A DNA stretch of 64,000 nt from Hyphochytrium catenoides (GCA_900088475.1 FLMG01002850.1:27133-91132); one strand, 5' to 3'; positions 34,261 through 46,372 are shown, numbered from the stretch's first letter. The notes: generated from the sequence alone by a model not told the origin. Numbers and translations: made by a program.

Positions 34261-36885
34261 TACTTGATGGTTGAGGTCATCGTAACGAGGAATATATGCA
34301 ACCTTAGCCATCTGGGTCGCTGGGGCCACTCCGCCATTAGGTATACCTGACTCGTAATCCATTTACGTCTAGGTTCTGTGAGCTCACCTATTCACTTTTG
34401 AGTTGTTTTCCGTCCCACCCCGTGTCATTACGGCTCATCCCTCTTTTTCGAGTGCGAGAAACCTTTGAGTCTGTCTGCTCCCTCGCTATTGAGCTGCTCT
34501 CACCTAACTTGGTACCTTCAATAAGCTGAGCAAGAAGCTCCTAACACTTCTTGCTGCGCTGGATATAGATACACCACGCCAAATGGCGATCAGAAGCTAG
34601 TGAATATATGCAGGCCTTCTGATGGTCAGGAGCTGATCGAGTTCTATGATGATCCAGCCGACTACATCCTCGGGATCAAAGGAAAGGTAAGCTTTACCAC
34701 TTAATCGTGTGAGGAGTAGAGTCAAAATGAGAGAAACCAAATTACCGAGAAGCCACGTCTGTGCTGCTTGTCCTAGGCTGTCTCTTGCACGGCATCCTAT
34801 CGAATTCTCTCCTCTGACGCAGCTACCTGTCTTTATGCTTCTTTACATGGCGTGCCTCAACTACCCACCATCTCGCGACGCGTTTGCGACTCCTTCGAGG
34901 TCGATGACTGCCTTTTCTGTATTCCGTCTCGTTACAGTTCCTTCTTCCAACAATTGACTAATATCCTCATCGCTCTCCCCATCAACTCTATTGCTCGTCT
35001 CGCTATAGGGTGGAATATTCTCTCGCGACATCGTAGGCATTCGGATAGAGGAGTTGAACTCATCCTCTCTTTGGGCATTACACTATCACTTTTTGTCTGT
35101 GGCAAATAGATTCCGCGCGGATGGAAAGGGCGTGAGCTTTAGCATCACCGGAGGATTCTGGCACAATGCTCTTCGTTCGTTCTTCAGGCTCCGCAGGTTG
35201 GGCAGTTCCATTTCAGCTCCGCATACCTTCTGTGGCATGGATTATCCTTACTTCCAGCAGTTTTGGGTCTGGAGTTTCAAATGCGACGCGCTTGCCCGTC
35301 TCTTCTTCCTAGCATTCATAGTTCTATCCATCGTACTGTTCTGCCTGCGCTCCTTACCTGTTGTGAAAGAGTTCCCACATGTGTCCCCGCTATCCTTGGC
35401 CCCTTCCAAAGTTAGCGGAGCGAGGTGCCCGACCCTTGATGCTGACCAATTGACCATTTCTGATGCCTACTCTGTCTCTTTCTCCCTCACTGCTGTGGTT
35501 TTCCCGTATCCATATTAAACCCTAGTAAACCTACTGGTAATTGCGCTCGTTGGGTCTCGAACGGACTGTGCTGCGCAAACCTGCTAAGCAGAGCGAGCAT
35601 GTTCCCTAAGTTCGTTTTTGTAGAGGTGTTGGAGGATCAGGTGCATTCCTGGCTCGATAAGATAGAGCAGCAGCATGTCTGTCTCAATACGTGAATCTTA
35701 TCGCTCCTGCCCCTTTCTGTCCAGTTCGCTCAAAATCAGGAGAATGTCCACGTCGTGCACTACCGTCGGATCAAGGCAAAAGCTAAGCAGAAAAAGCATC
35801 TGAAGACAGGTAAGATGGTATCATCCATGTATAGTTCTTCTCTGTCTCTTACGGCAGTCGTTCCTGCATATGCATACATCCGGCGATGCTCTCGAAGGCT
35901 ACTCCTTCCTCAGCGCGAACTCTTTCTTGATTTTCTCGCCCCGAGACGTCTTCAACAATCTTTACTACTGGGATCTCAGCAAAGTAGCAGATGTCGTGGT
36001 GGATAACAGGTAAAACTAGATCACGAGTTTGTCACTCTTAGCTCCTCATGCCCTCTTATGGCTTCTCTCGAATCCTCCTGCGACAATCCTTTCCACTCCA
36101 CCCACTCGATTCCTGTATTGGACAGTCTCTGTATCACTGTGTCTAACCTTGACATCCGTTCAGTGAGGCCGCGACCCTGGAAGAGTTATCTAACAACCTA
36201 CAACTGACGGTCCAGAAAGGCAGAAAGCGGAGATTGCATCCCGCAATCATAACCTTCTTGAGGGTGCTCTCCCCCCTATGGTTCTTAAGGTACTCATGAA
36301 TGGCATACCCTCCACTCTTTCTTTAGTTTCCTCTCTGAGGTTCTTGGTTAGCTCCGCTGCAACATGTCGCTCGCGCGGTAAGAGCACATGAAGAGACGTG
36401 CCCTCCTTGATGTTCTCAACTTTGCTTCGTAGCTTCAGATCGGCGTCAGTGGCTTACGATCGTTAGTGATGTTCTCAACTTTCTAGCATTGTAGTGGTAT
36501 ATATCTTTCTCTGTCCGGAAGGGAGCTCAGCCGTTGAAGGAACAGAGGCAGGAGACAGGATTTTCTCTTTGGATCCTTAGTAAGATTGCTTATCTTTCTG
36601 CTTTGTCAAGGCGAATCGACGCTTGTACAGCACTCTTCCTTCATAACTGTGTGGAAGTCTCTTCTAGTTACGCTCGCCTTTATGGCGTTGCCAGCAGCTC
36701 TCTCTCCCTTCCAACCACAAGCTGTTTACCTGTCACAGAAACATGTTTATCTCTTTGCGTTAACCTCTCTTCCGTTCGTGATCACCCTCTCTCGCAGTTG
36801 TGACTCTAATTGGCCCCGGAGTCTGGCGCTAAGAGTTAGCGTAGCGTTCACGGTGGTTTTCCTGGTTCAAGTGTGGCTTCGATGA
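34261..36885 (+). CDS. Uncharacterised His-box/Asn-Cys-box membrane-anchored protein, copy 2 (5' end open)
   Basis: Paralogue of the 23117-24491 gene but split by many introns: exons 34261-34340, 34569-34686, 35009-35196, 35526-35640, 35725-35809, 35898-36009, 36164-36289, plus a C-terminal exon to the stop at 36885. Conserved blocks are LSHLGRWGHSAIRYT, DYILGIKGKGGIFSRDIVGI, SLWALHYHFLSVANRFRADG, SKPTGNCARWVSNGL, MFPKFVFVEVLE, VHVVHYRRIKAK, YYWDLSKVADVVVDNS and LEELSNNLQLTV. The C-terminal exon is strongly hydrophobic (FMALPAALSPFQ; YLFALTSLPFVITLS) and ends WPRSLALRVSVAFTVVFLVQ, aligning with the copy 1 end FPRWLSLRLLITLSLVTIY. The candidate His and Cys residues are both kept. Function is inferred as for copy 1. 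The start is not fixed; exons at 32669-33735 may be its N-terminus. The join between 36289 and the last exon is uncertain. Confidence 0.72.
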
Positions 36886-37472
36886 TGTCCTAGCAGATTC
36901 CAGTGGATAGACGTACTTCAAACTTCCTTTGCTCTGGACTAGATTATCTTTACGATGCAGTCTAGCGCTGCCGTAAGCTTATGCTTATAATACGACAACC
37001 CAGAGAATGCATCGTCAGACATGAAGTGAACAGCATCAGCTTCCTGTCACTAGCGAGCGACCCGTCGGTCGGGTCAACTATACTGCCACCATCTACTGCA
37101 TATCACCCCTGCAAAGCCTTCCCTGGTGTACTCATATATCAGAGCTCCTGACAGACTAGAGACTTGTCAGAGGTTGAGGGACATGCCGACATAGTCGAAT
37201 AGCTAACCAAAGCAGGCTCGCTGGCGCTCCTGCTTATGGTTCACTGGGGTTCAGGGTTCAGGGTTAACGATGATTCTTATTAGCCAGTACCGGCTAGATA
37301 GCCGATAAGACAAAGGGGCAATGAATGGAGGTTGTGGGTAAAGCTTCAGAATGCACCAACAGGCGTTTTTGAAGCTTCAAAAAGCGGCGCAAGCTTCATC
37401 GGGCAGCGCCAGGAAACTCTTGGCAGCCAGTCTAAGAGCTCTACACCAGTGGGGATGTGAAGGGAAGAGGTG
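36886..37472. other. Intergenic with short telomere-like and AAGCTTC repeats
   Basis: Near 37246-37268 three GGGTTCA/GGGTTAA units occur in a row. Several GAAGCTTC/AAGCTTC words follow at 37340-37400, just upstream of the LAS1 start. No gene was seen. Confidence 0.4.
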
Positions 37473-39684
37473 ATGGCAGGTGCTCAGGCAGGGGGAGCAC
37501 TAGCTCCATGGATAGACTGGGCGGAATGGTTAGACGTATACAGAGCCATCTTTGCCCAGCCTTTCGAGCCTCGTAGGTGGGCCTTGAAGCGAGTGGCGGC
37601 GTGGCGAAACCGATGCCGCCTTCCTCTTGCAGTCGAGGCAACCGCCCAACTCACAGAAGTTCTCCTTAGCGACACGCCTTACGCCTATGACATCTGCAGT
37701 AGCGCTCATCGCTCAGAACATGAGCTTCGCTTGCTCTACGGGATGATTCTGACGAGGACGATAAATGGACTTGTCGATCCCGCTCAGCGAAGCCATGCAA
37801 CATCCATCTCCACTCTGGCAAGCCAGGTATTGGCTTTGCTTTATTTACGACTCTTTTCAGTCTGTTTCTCATTCTCAGCTGACGACTGTCTATTCTTAGA
37901 TTGGCATACCTCTCTGGCTGGTTGATCTTAGACATCAAGCCACACATCAGCACCTACCTTCTTTGTCAACTCTACGTTTAGGCTGTGAGCATCTGCTGGG
38001 CTGGCTTAGGTCAGAGTACTGGGATCATCAATACAGACTACTTGGTCTGGAAGTAGATAGACTTTTCGGTCTTCTGAAGACGTGGGAAGAGAAGACTAGC
38101 GCAGCTGAACCAAGTGGCTGGGATGGTGTTTGGAAGGAGCTGGAGCTAGGGAGAGTTCCCTTCCACACTGCACGAGCTGTCCTTGTACCACTTCTGGTGC
38201 GCGGCTCAGCGCTAGGATTCGATTGCTCTGATGGTGAGAGCTCAAGTTGCCTCGTCGCACTTTCCTCGCTACCCCTCAGGCTTACTCTTGTTGAAGAGCT
38301 GACAGATATATATAGTAGGATTGCTCAGCCTTTCATCTAGACCACTCTGGCTCTGTTTCTTTTACTTTTCTGAAGTGCCTCACTGTTCAGGACCAAGGGT
38401 TGTTATAAAGAACGAAGTGCGGTGCGAGCTCAGCCCTTGCTGGCTCCACTTTGTTCGTCGACTACCTTCCAAGAAAGGATCCCCTCTCCTGATGCTCATT
38501 GACTCTTCACTGCAGTATTTGTTAGACCTTACGGAGCGGACAGGACTGCCTGGTAAGACAGACATATGCTAACTAACTCTTGTGGAATGGTTCTGTGGCT
38601 CTAACGGTGGCAGCGCAGATAGGGAGGGCTTCCAAGCGACTATAGTGAACCAGCTGCGGCTATTGCAGGGCTTCTTAAGCGCATATGTTGGTTCAAGAGC
38701 AAATGAAAGGTTTCGCTTATATCAACTGCACACCTCTTTCATGCCCGTTTTATCCTAAGCTGGAGCCTCTCTCAATCTCAACCTGCCTTACGCCGCACCT
38801 GACTCATTTTTGGATGCTCTGTGGCCTACCAGCAAAGCCTCAGATCCCCTACCGGAGCGGTTGTGTTACCTTCTTCAGAGGGTGGCCGACGTTGTAAGAA
38901 TAAGATGTGTGAAGGGCGAAGGAGAAGCGCTGGACGTAATCCTCCGTACCATTGAAGACTACGGCCTTCGCTCTGTGGGATTGGAGGACCAAAGAGCTCC
39001 GGAAGTGGCTGAAGGTACCGAAGTAATGCTTGAGCGTTTTCCTGACTCAAAACATAGAGGAGTAGTAGAGATACATTGCAGGGTCAATGCCTAAAACCCA
39101 GAAGCAGCTCTAAAAAAGTGAAATTCTGGATAATGTGGGAGAGGGTTGGTCACCGTCGTCCTAACATTTATCCTTGAATGTATCTCCCAGGCTTGACGTG
39201 GCAATTAGTAGTTGACTGGACTCCAAAACGTGTTGGGGAGCCACCTGCTGGAGGAATTAATGCTCTTGAGCTCCCAGAGCACTTTGATGACCCTCAATCT
39301 GGCTGCGTCACGGTCGGTGAGGAACCCAAGTCGACTGAGGACAATACCACTAGGTAAGCTGGTTGGCAGGAAGGGGTAGGGGTTCGAGAGACCGACAAAC
39401 CTTACACTGAAGCTGTGACCTTGAGAGGGTTTGGGCGAAGCGTGAGGCTTAATAGGCAAATCAAGACCGAGAGTCCGGAGAGCTTGGAAGAGCTCCCTTC
39501 TTACGGGGTAGACCAACAGCGGCAACATGGTTCTCAGTCCCGCAATTCATTAATATTTTACAGAATGGACTTGACACCGCGACAGCTGGACGAACTCATG
39601 GAAGCACAGGCGTTTCTGCCTTCTGACTATCATGCCAAGGCAGCTGAGAACGCCAAGCTACAGAGATCTATCCGCATTTGGTAG
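37473..39684 (+). CDS. LAS1: LAS1-like pre-rRNA processing endoribonuclease
   Basis: The start ATG is at 37473 (MAGAQAGGALAPWIDWAEWL). Exon 1 (37473-37826) contains WLDVYRAIFAQPFEPRRWAL, RLPLAVEATAQLTEVLL and RLLYGMILTRTINGLVDPAQ. Exon 2 (37900-38233) begins IGIPLWLVDLRHQATHQHLP, carrying the R-H-x-x-T-H catalytic motif of the HEPN nuclease, then PSLSTLRLGCEHLLGWLRSEYW. Further exons (38391-38552 and later) read PLLMLIDSSLQYLLDLT, GFLSAYVGSRANE and VADVVRIRCVKGEGEALDVI. Near the end, LTWQLVVDWTPKRVGEPP resembles the conserved C-terminal Trp motif of Las1, and the last exon (39564-39684) reads MDLTPRQLDELMEAQAFLP. Las1 cuts ITS2 (C2 site) together with the kinase Grc3 in the nucleolus. One middle junction near 38710-38760 is unsure. 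Confidence 0.9.
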
Positions 39685-39859
39685 CTCAAAGACAATTCGC
39701 AAATTGCGCCTTCAAACAGAATCTTGTTGGCCCGTGTCACCTTAGTTTTACGCAAACAGCGGAACAGCTCTACTTCGTGCGCACCTTCCAGAGTGACCCA
39801 AATGTCCGCAGTAACTATCGACCTAGAAGCTATTCAAGGACTCTTCATGACATGAAGCC

Positions 39860-42161
39860 CTACATGTCTTCTAGCACGGTTCGTGTGCTCGTCGGCTTGT
39901 GATGTACCCATGACTCTAAGAAGAGAAGAAGGACAACGCTCACATCATCTCTCCCAGTTCTCTTCTCCGCTGACTTGGCGCAGGCCGCTTCAACAAGATC
40001 CTGAGAGATTTTTGCAAGCGATGCTTCTACTTCATGTGTATCTTCACAAGTACGCAGGGATGGCTCCTCTATCAACCTGAGAACGTGAGCATGAGCGGTC
40101 AACTCTTGAAGCTATAAGTGGGTGAGAACTGCAATAGGGGCGGTGGTCTAAGAACGGTGAGGTGTAATGAGGCTACGAAGTCACTTAGGCTGCTATCACA
40201 GAATACTTCTCGCAGTAGGAGCTGTCTCAGAGAAGAAGTGGAGCGTACCTGCCATAAATAAATTGAACAACTTCATCATTCGACATCATCCCCCAGAGGC
40301 CGTCAGAAGCAGCTACGACAAACAAATCATTGATGTCTACAAGCCATGCAACATACTCATCATTAGTAACTTGTCGAATTGGTCATTATAGGGCACTTAT
40401 GATGTGGCACTTACCTAATGTTCTCACGGTGTGTTCAGGCCGGCACGTCAATACGCCAGCGCTATACTTCTCAATCGGCTTGTGAAAGGCAACATCTCCT
40501 AGCGAGCGTAGGGTCTGGATCATCCCATCAGCCCTGTGCGTTCTCATGTCAGTCAGAAGAGGTTATCAGCCAGAAGAGGAAAGGGCTATCAGGTAGGCGA
40601 GAGCTACAAAGCACCCTAGTAGAGATGTCATGTGGGCAAAGGTCTACCGCGAGAGCAATGTAGGTAGCAGAGTTTGGGCTCTCATGACCCTTGGAAGGCA
40701 GATGCCATGGAAGAAAGAGGGAGAGGACAGCGGTGCAAGAAGAGGTATATGAGCATTGGCTTCTGTTGTCCTACATTGAGCTCGAGACATATTCTCCACA
40801 TATGGAGCCGCCAGCGTTCTCTACTCTTTCTCTCTCTTCAGCATTTTTTGTGTTGTGATCCGTAGTCAAAGCGATAGCTGAGGGCCTTCCGCCATCAGAG
40901 TGTCCCAGAATAGCCCGGGAGTCTCCTACCCAGGAAGCAATGAGCTTGTTCTGATGAAGGACAATCAAGGTAGCAGTGCAGCCACCCGTCTGTAGCGACA
41001 ATGCAGGGATCAGACAGAAATGAGCGAGAAGGTGAGTATATAGTGGCAACTTGGGGGGACATTGTCACAGGACAGAGACTAGCGAGATTACAAGGAGGGA
41101 GGCCGTCCACGTCTCGGGGTACACTGTACCTGAGGCAGAATGAGAGGCAAATCGATATTTGTCTCCTTCTCCATATTCCTCTTCAGTTGTAAGATTGATG
41201 GAAGAACGTTCTTGTCGAAATGCTTGATCTGCTGGCTTTGGAAAGTGTCGAACGCTTTCGTCACCGCATCAGTGATTGTGTCCTCAGAAAAGTGCAAAGC
41301 CTTGACCTGAAAGAGGGTATATAACAAGGTGAAGAGCGACAAGGGGAAAGAAATGAGCCGATATGCTTGAAGGAAGAAATGTTGGAGACATGCATATGCA
41401 AAGGGTGAGAATGGGTTGGCAAGCCTGAAGTGCTGGTCCCTGAAGGGGTCCTTTCAAGAGTGGCAGTGTCGGGAGGGAAATAGAGTGAAGCACAGTGATT
41501 GATTGTACTGTGCACTGCCGAGGATGTAAAGTGAGTGGGATTATGTCCAAAAAGAACAAAATCATGACCTCTTTAAGGTTTTTCTTGATGAGATGAGGAA
41601 GAGTAGACGCCGCTCCTTCCGCAATGGCCCTGCCGTCATCCCTATTGCCGTGGCCATCGAATACTGCGTTCACCATTACGCCAGGAAGGAGTTCTGGCAC
41701 AATGACAAAACGATCTTGGTCTTGCTTCACGCCTTTCACGTGGCCGCCGAAGCCCACGGTCATTCCGGCATTATCTTCTACTCTAGGGCTCAGTTTACCT
41801 CCTCCGGAGCCTATGCATAGAATTGTGTTAACGGAAGGCATATCAGAAGTTAGGTAGCAACTGAAAAGGGACATTTTGGGCCAATGAGAACAAGCTGGTT
41901 CACGTTGAACCGAAGGGGAGAGGTTACATTGAGTGAAGACTAGTGATTCTTATTTGCTGCGAGCCTTACCGCTTCCCTGGCTTGATGAACTCGATTTAGT
42001 GGAAGAGAGACCAGAGACCTGCCTCTCTTGAATACCATACTGGAGTTGTGAACGTTAGCAAGGAAGAGATAACTTCGTAACGTCCACGCCCACCATACCT
42101 TGACTAGCTCATCACTTGTCCTCGATGAGCCCTTTCGGAAGGTATTCAAAGTGTTCCCCAT
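39860..42161 (-). CDS. PP2C-type Ser/Thr phosphatase with probable N-myristoylation
   Basis: Read right to left, exon 1 (42161-42099) is MGNTLNTFRKGSSRTSDELV; Gly2 followed by N-T-L-N is a good myristoylation signal. The next exons give VGFGGHVKGVKQDQDRFVIV then VNAVFDGHGNRDDGRAIAEG (metal-binding DGHG), TLPHLIKKNL, and GCTATLIVLHQNKLIASWVG leading into GDSRAIL. These are followed by LTTDHNTKNAEERERVENAG, RADGMIQTLRSLGDVAFHKP, FVVAASDGLWGMMSNDEVV (metal-binding Asp) and, near the end, EKRTGRDDVSVVLLLF (last metal Asp). All main PPM motifs are present, so it should be an active Mn/Mg-dependent phosphatase, probably membrane-tethered. The exon 1-2 phase could not be fully matched. The 3' end converges on LAS1 with about 175 bases between stops. 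Confidence 0.87.
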
Positions 42162-43149
42162 TGTGAGGGTGTCAGTTCGAGCTCTTTGCGACGATCAAAG
42201 GATGCATCCTAGGAGCGAGCTTTGCCACTGAACCACAGACCAGAAACAAACAAACTTTATATGAAGATCACCAGCCAGTCCTGCTTCGTTCATTAGTTTT
42301 CGCAAGACGCTAGGCACGATCCTCCACCGACTAAGCGCTCAGCTCCGCAAGAGAGAGCAACTAGTGTCACAGCCGGGGAAAAATGATATGCCAGTCCCGT
42401 GGTCGGGGAAGTGGTGAGGACACACAGAACTTCCCAGCAGTTAGATAAGGTTCCCGCTGCTTCGGCAGGTCTGAAGCTTTGGCAGCGACGGGATGCTGTA
42501 TGAGGAGTGGAGGGCCGAGTGAGGATGGCCCTGGAAAGGCTCGTGAAGCATCAACAAAGCCTGAAGGTGGAGGCAGGATAGAGAAGAAAGGAGATGCTTT
42601 TGTACGGTGCAGCGCTTCGAGGAGGAAGGGCAAGGACGTGTCACCGATTTTATCGAGACAGAGTCTTGCAAGAGATGGGCACGATCGAAAGTCTAAGGGG
42701 CTTTCGTCAATACAAATATAGTATGATAGCAAGAAAAAGCCGAGGGGAAACGACGAGTCAGAGTGAGAGAGAAAGGCTTGAAAGCGAGGATGAAGGGAAG
42801 AGGGTTGATTGAAGCGTTTATTGGGTCATCTTGGCCAAGATGCTCACTGCCGTCGTTGGTGGATTTCCTGCACAGTAACACCGGGGCGGCGAAGGATAGG
42901 GTACACTATACATAGAATGACAGTCTAGCTAGAGCCAGATCGGTTAATGATTAGGTTATGCCGCCTACCGAGTTTGGCAAAGGATGGGGCATTTTGGATA
43001 GCAACTTTCACGTTTCTTTCACAATAGGTTTCAGTCCACATATCTTTCTCCGACCTTGCACAGCATAAAAATCCAGTACGAATCTTTGAAATATTTGCTC
43101 AGTAATCAGCAAAGTAGAGAATAATCAGGAATCAGCATGATGGGTCAAC
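42162..43149. other. Intergenic, about 1 kb
   Basis: A minus-strand word TGGTTCAGTGG (tRNA A-box-like) occurs at about 42220-42235, but no cloverleaf can be completed. Open frames at 42440-42810 on both strands show no splice logic. Nothing is supported. Confidence 0.4.
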
Positions 43150-45052
43150 ATGGTGGAGGGTGAAAGGAAAGGGCAAAGGATGAAACCATCAGCCACAGCA
43201 GCAGCGATAACTAACAACAGCAAGCAACACACCAGCAGCAGCAGCAGCAATCAACAGCAAAGCAGACTGCCTTCGCCCTTCGCGTTCAGAAGCAGCAAAT
43301 CACCTAGGTTGATCAAAGACGCAAGCACAAGAGGGAAGAAGGTAAGACGACAAAGAATAGCTTCAGAAGAGAGGAAACGCTAGAAGACAGAAAGAACGAT
43401 GGCGTGAGCAGCATATAGAGATCTCTGCAAAGTCACACACGCCAGGAGCTCTTCTTGGAGCTGATTAAGTGTTATTGGTAGCACTAAGAGTAACCCTTTA
43501 CCTGACCTGTGATTGTGCAGACAGTTCTCTTTGGTAGTCCTAGTCGCACACAAACGGTGCCTAGGGAAGCAATTAGCCTCGCCAAGACTGAGAATGCTTA
43601 AGAAGGACTTCAAAGACGGCCACGAACCGCCGAACAACGTCAGGCAGAACTTTTTGGTAGAGATGTATGCCAAGGAGGAAGGGTAAGCAAAATGGCACCC
43701 TTTATTTAAGCTTTTGCGCAGCTCTAAAGGGATAACCTTCTCCGCTTTACAGCTCAAGAGATAGCTTCGAGAGTCGTGGCCCTGGACCGAAAGCCAGAAA
43801 TCCGATCCTGGCAGTAAGTGAGCAGTCTGATTACTTAGGATTGCTCCTCCCCGACTCCTAACACGTTCTCTTCCATTTGGATAGGAACAAACGCCAAGAA
43901 ATGACGCAAATCCCTTGGCTGAGTCTAAGCTTACCGGGCGACCGGTATGTAAACGCTACATATAGTTGGGCGGCACGCCACCTGCTTACTCTTGGTACTA
44001 AACCTAGATGACGTCTGGAAGTCGAGCCCGTGACCCAGAAGCCTGCTCTGTAGCCTCTTCTCGGCGGTCACATACCTCGCAGCGGTCAAAGTCATCTCAG
44101 AAGAATGATTCCAAGGATGATGACAATCGCTCTGTGCGCTCTCATAGCTCTACCTCCACACACCGGACAGGGACGACCTTTGGTAACGATTGTACTTTGG
44201 TGGTGGCCTTCTCTCTCTGTCCATCTTCCTCTATCCTTTCTCTGAAGAGCTCAAGGCGGATTGCACAGGCTTACTAGCCCTGAGATCTATCTTTTCCCAG
44301 TCCAAGTGTTTAATCTGACAGCCAATATCCCTGGCATCTTGCAATTGGCTCTACAGTGTCCACGACCTCCAGCATAAGAGAACTCCAGGTCAAGAAGAAG
44401 CTCATTGAGGACCAGGTACAGCCGCTAAGATTCAGTGATATCTTGCTCAAGGTGCTAATTGGCCGAGTCGTTTAGCTTGCAACTATTGAGGAGGAGCTTA
44501 TCAAACAAGAGAAGAGTGACAAGCTTTCTGGGGCCGTTGAAGCAGATAGACCCTTCGCCAATTTCCCTAAATCCTCTCGTGCAGAGAAGGAAACAAGCCG
44601 AAAGGCTCTCTCTCCTGCATCAGCGCGGCCAGGGACCTCCAAGAGCACGGCAAGAAGCACAACCAGAAGCGTATCGTCCATTGGCAAGCCAAAGCGGTAA
44701 TCAAATAAAGTACACTAAGAAAGGCTTTATTCCGTGCTCCTCCTTTGACCGCACATACAGCGAGAGATAGAGATATTCTGCAGACCCCCGAAGTTACTCC
44801 GATGATTTTCTTCTCGCAAGCTCGATAATTCAGAGTCCTCTTGCTTCCCTTTGCTGGCCCGCAGTGAGTAAACACACTCTTGAAAGCATCAACTCGCGAA
44901 GCCAAACTTTCTCCTTAAGGTTATACGCCTCGCTTGAGCTCTACTTTCTTTGCCAAAAGATCTGTTGTACTTTCCCAAGGGCTGAAGAGCACCATGGAGA
45001 TAGTGAAAGGCGAGAGCTGTCAACAAGAAACCTTTCCGACGCAGGAGAGTAA
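43150..45052 (+). CDS. Ser/Arg-rich protein with short coiled coil, family unknown
   Basis: Exon 1 (43150-43341) is Gln/Ser-rich (TAAAITNNSKQHTSSSSSNQ) and ends at a GTAAGA donor. Later exons, joined by phase, carry KKDFKDGHEPPNNVRQNFLV, EMYAKEE, RDSFESRGPGPKARNPILA, EQTPRNDANPLAESKLTGRP, a Ser/Arg run (SHTSQRSKSSQKNDSKDDDN), then SIRELQVKKKLIEDQLATIE and EEELIKQEKSDKLSG, a short coiled coil, and RPGTSKSTARSTTRSVSSIG. The end AEEHHGDSERRELSTRNLSD stops at 45052. The KDFKDG...NNVRQNFL...YAKEE block looks conserved and resembles linear motifs of ciliary/microtubule proteins, but I cannot name a family. The exon between 43504 and 43690 could be read in two ways. Confidence 0.5.
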
Positions 45053-45187
45053 TGCTCATTAACCGCCGCCCAGATAGATGACCGGAACAGCTAGGCAGCC
45101 GAAGACTTTAGTGGAGAAAAAGACAGGTGAAGGCAAAGGGAAAGCACTTAGGAACTACTACCAGTGAGCAAGAGTGGGGGAGTGAGA

Positions 45188-45221
45188 ACGAAACAAAAGA
45201 AAGACACTGAGAGAGAGTGAG

Positions 45222-45276
<55 letters not shown>

Positions 45277-45545
45277 AAGTGAGACATAAGAGAGCGAAAG
45301 AGAATGAGAGCGAACGAGGATTTGAGAGAGAGAGAGAGAGAAAAAGAGGAGCGAGCACACGCGGATGAGAGCAGGGCGAGAGAAAGAGAGAGAGAGAGAC
45401 CGTGTGCACGAGAGAGAGCGAAAAAAAGCAAGACACAACGAAGAGAGAGAGAGAAAAGAAAAAAGAGAGAGAGCGCAGGAGAAAGGACAGAGAGACAAAG
45501 AGAGCAAGAGAGAAAAGAAAGAGAGAGAAAAGAAAGAGAGAGGAA

Positions 45546-45582
<37 letters not shown>

Positions 45583-45600
45583 AGGAAGGAAGCACGAAAG
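45188..45600. repeat. GA microsatellite and purine-rich tract
   Basis: A nearly pure (GA)n run at about 45224-45275, then degenerate GAGAGA/GAAAGA blocks to 45592. Long apparent frames on both strands (poly Ser-Leu or Arg-Glu) are artefacts of the dinucleotide repeat. Confidence 0.95.
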
Positions 45601-45978
45601 GTGAGATAGATTCACCATCATCATGAGTCAATGAACCCTGAGCAGCCCTTTGGTTATTACTGACACTGATTTATGTTTTTTCCAACTTCAACCTGGGCCC
45701 CAAAGCTCATCAGAACCGGCGCCAAAGAGACAGACCTGGCGTAGTAAGGCAGGGTGCTGGTTACATTACACTTCGCATTTGATGTAATAATAATCCTGTT
45801 CATTGCGAAAAAACCCTTCCTGGCACTAGAGACTGACGAGAATCTGACGGTATTCTTATTTTCGGGTACAGGTTTCTGCACCTTCTTGTCCTGTTTGTCC
45901 TTGTAGACCGTCCGACTCTAACTGCCGTCGCCCGGAGGTAGTGAAACTCAACCTCTCAAACGTCAAAGCAAGGAACGA

Positions 45979-46049
45979 GAGAGAGAGAGAGAGAGAGAGA
46001 GNNNNNNNNNNNNNNNNNNNNNNNNNNNNNNNNNNNNNNNNNNNNNNNN
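45979..46049. repeat. Second GA microsatellite with 48-N assembly gap
   Basis: (GA)n runs to 46001 and is followed by 48 N (46002-46049), so the repeat was probably not resolved in assembly. Confidence 0.9.
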
Positions 46050-46170
46050 GAGCCAGCACCAATGATCGAGATGATGATGTGAGCTTCGGTCAAACAGGTC
46101 TGCTGACGAGCAGTAGAGGAACAACCATCAGTTCAAGGAGGCCAGGCCATGAAAAGTAGAGAGGCAACGG

Positions 46171-46260
46171 ACTCACACTCAGCACACCGCGCCGCACTCA
46201 CACTCAGCGCACGGCGCCGCACTCACACTCAGCACTCAGCGCCGCACTCACACTCAGCAG
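46171..46260. repeat. 25-bp minisatellite upstream of lipase 2
   Basis: Three full copies and one partial copy of a 25-bp unit (ACTCACACTCAGCxCxCxGC then GCCGC) at 46171, 46196, 46221 and 46246, about 110 bases upstream of the lipase 2 start codon. Confidence 0.92.
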
Positions 46261-46372
46261 TCTGTGTCGAAGTGCGGATGTTCAATCTCTGCGGCCAACG
46301 GCCCCTGTGTACATAATAGACGGGTTGGGGACTAGAGTCTTGTATGTACATTGACCATTTTCAGTAGGAGAT

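Noticed and set aside
42170-42240. Possible minus-strand tRNA (TGGTTCAGTGG A-box)
   Set aside because: The D-stem does not close and no acceptor-stem complement or B box was found.
45108-45631. Long overlapping frames on both strands (Ser/Leu-rich or Arg/Glu-rich, up to 158 residues)
   Set aside because: They are translations of a GA microsatellite, open in all frames because the dinucleotide repeat contains no stops.
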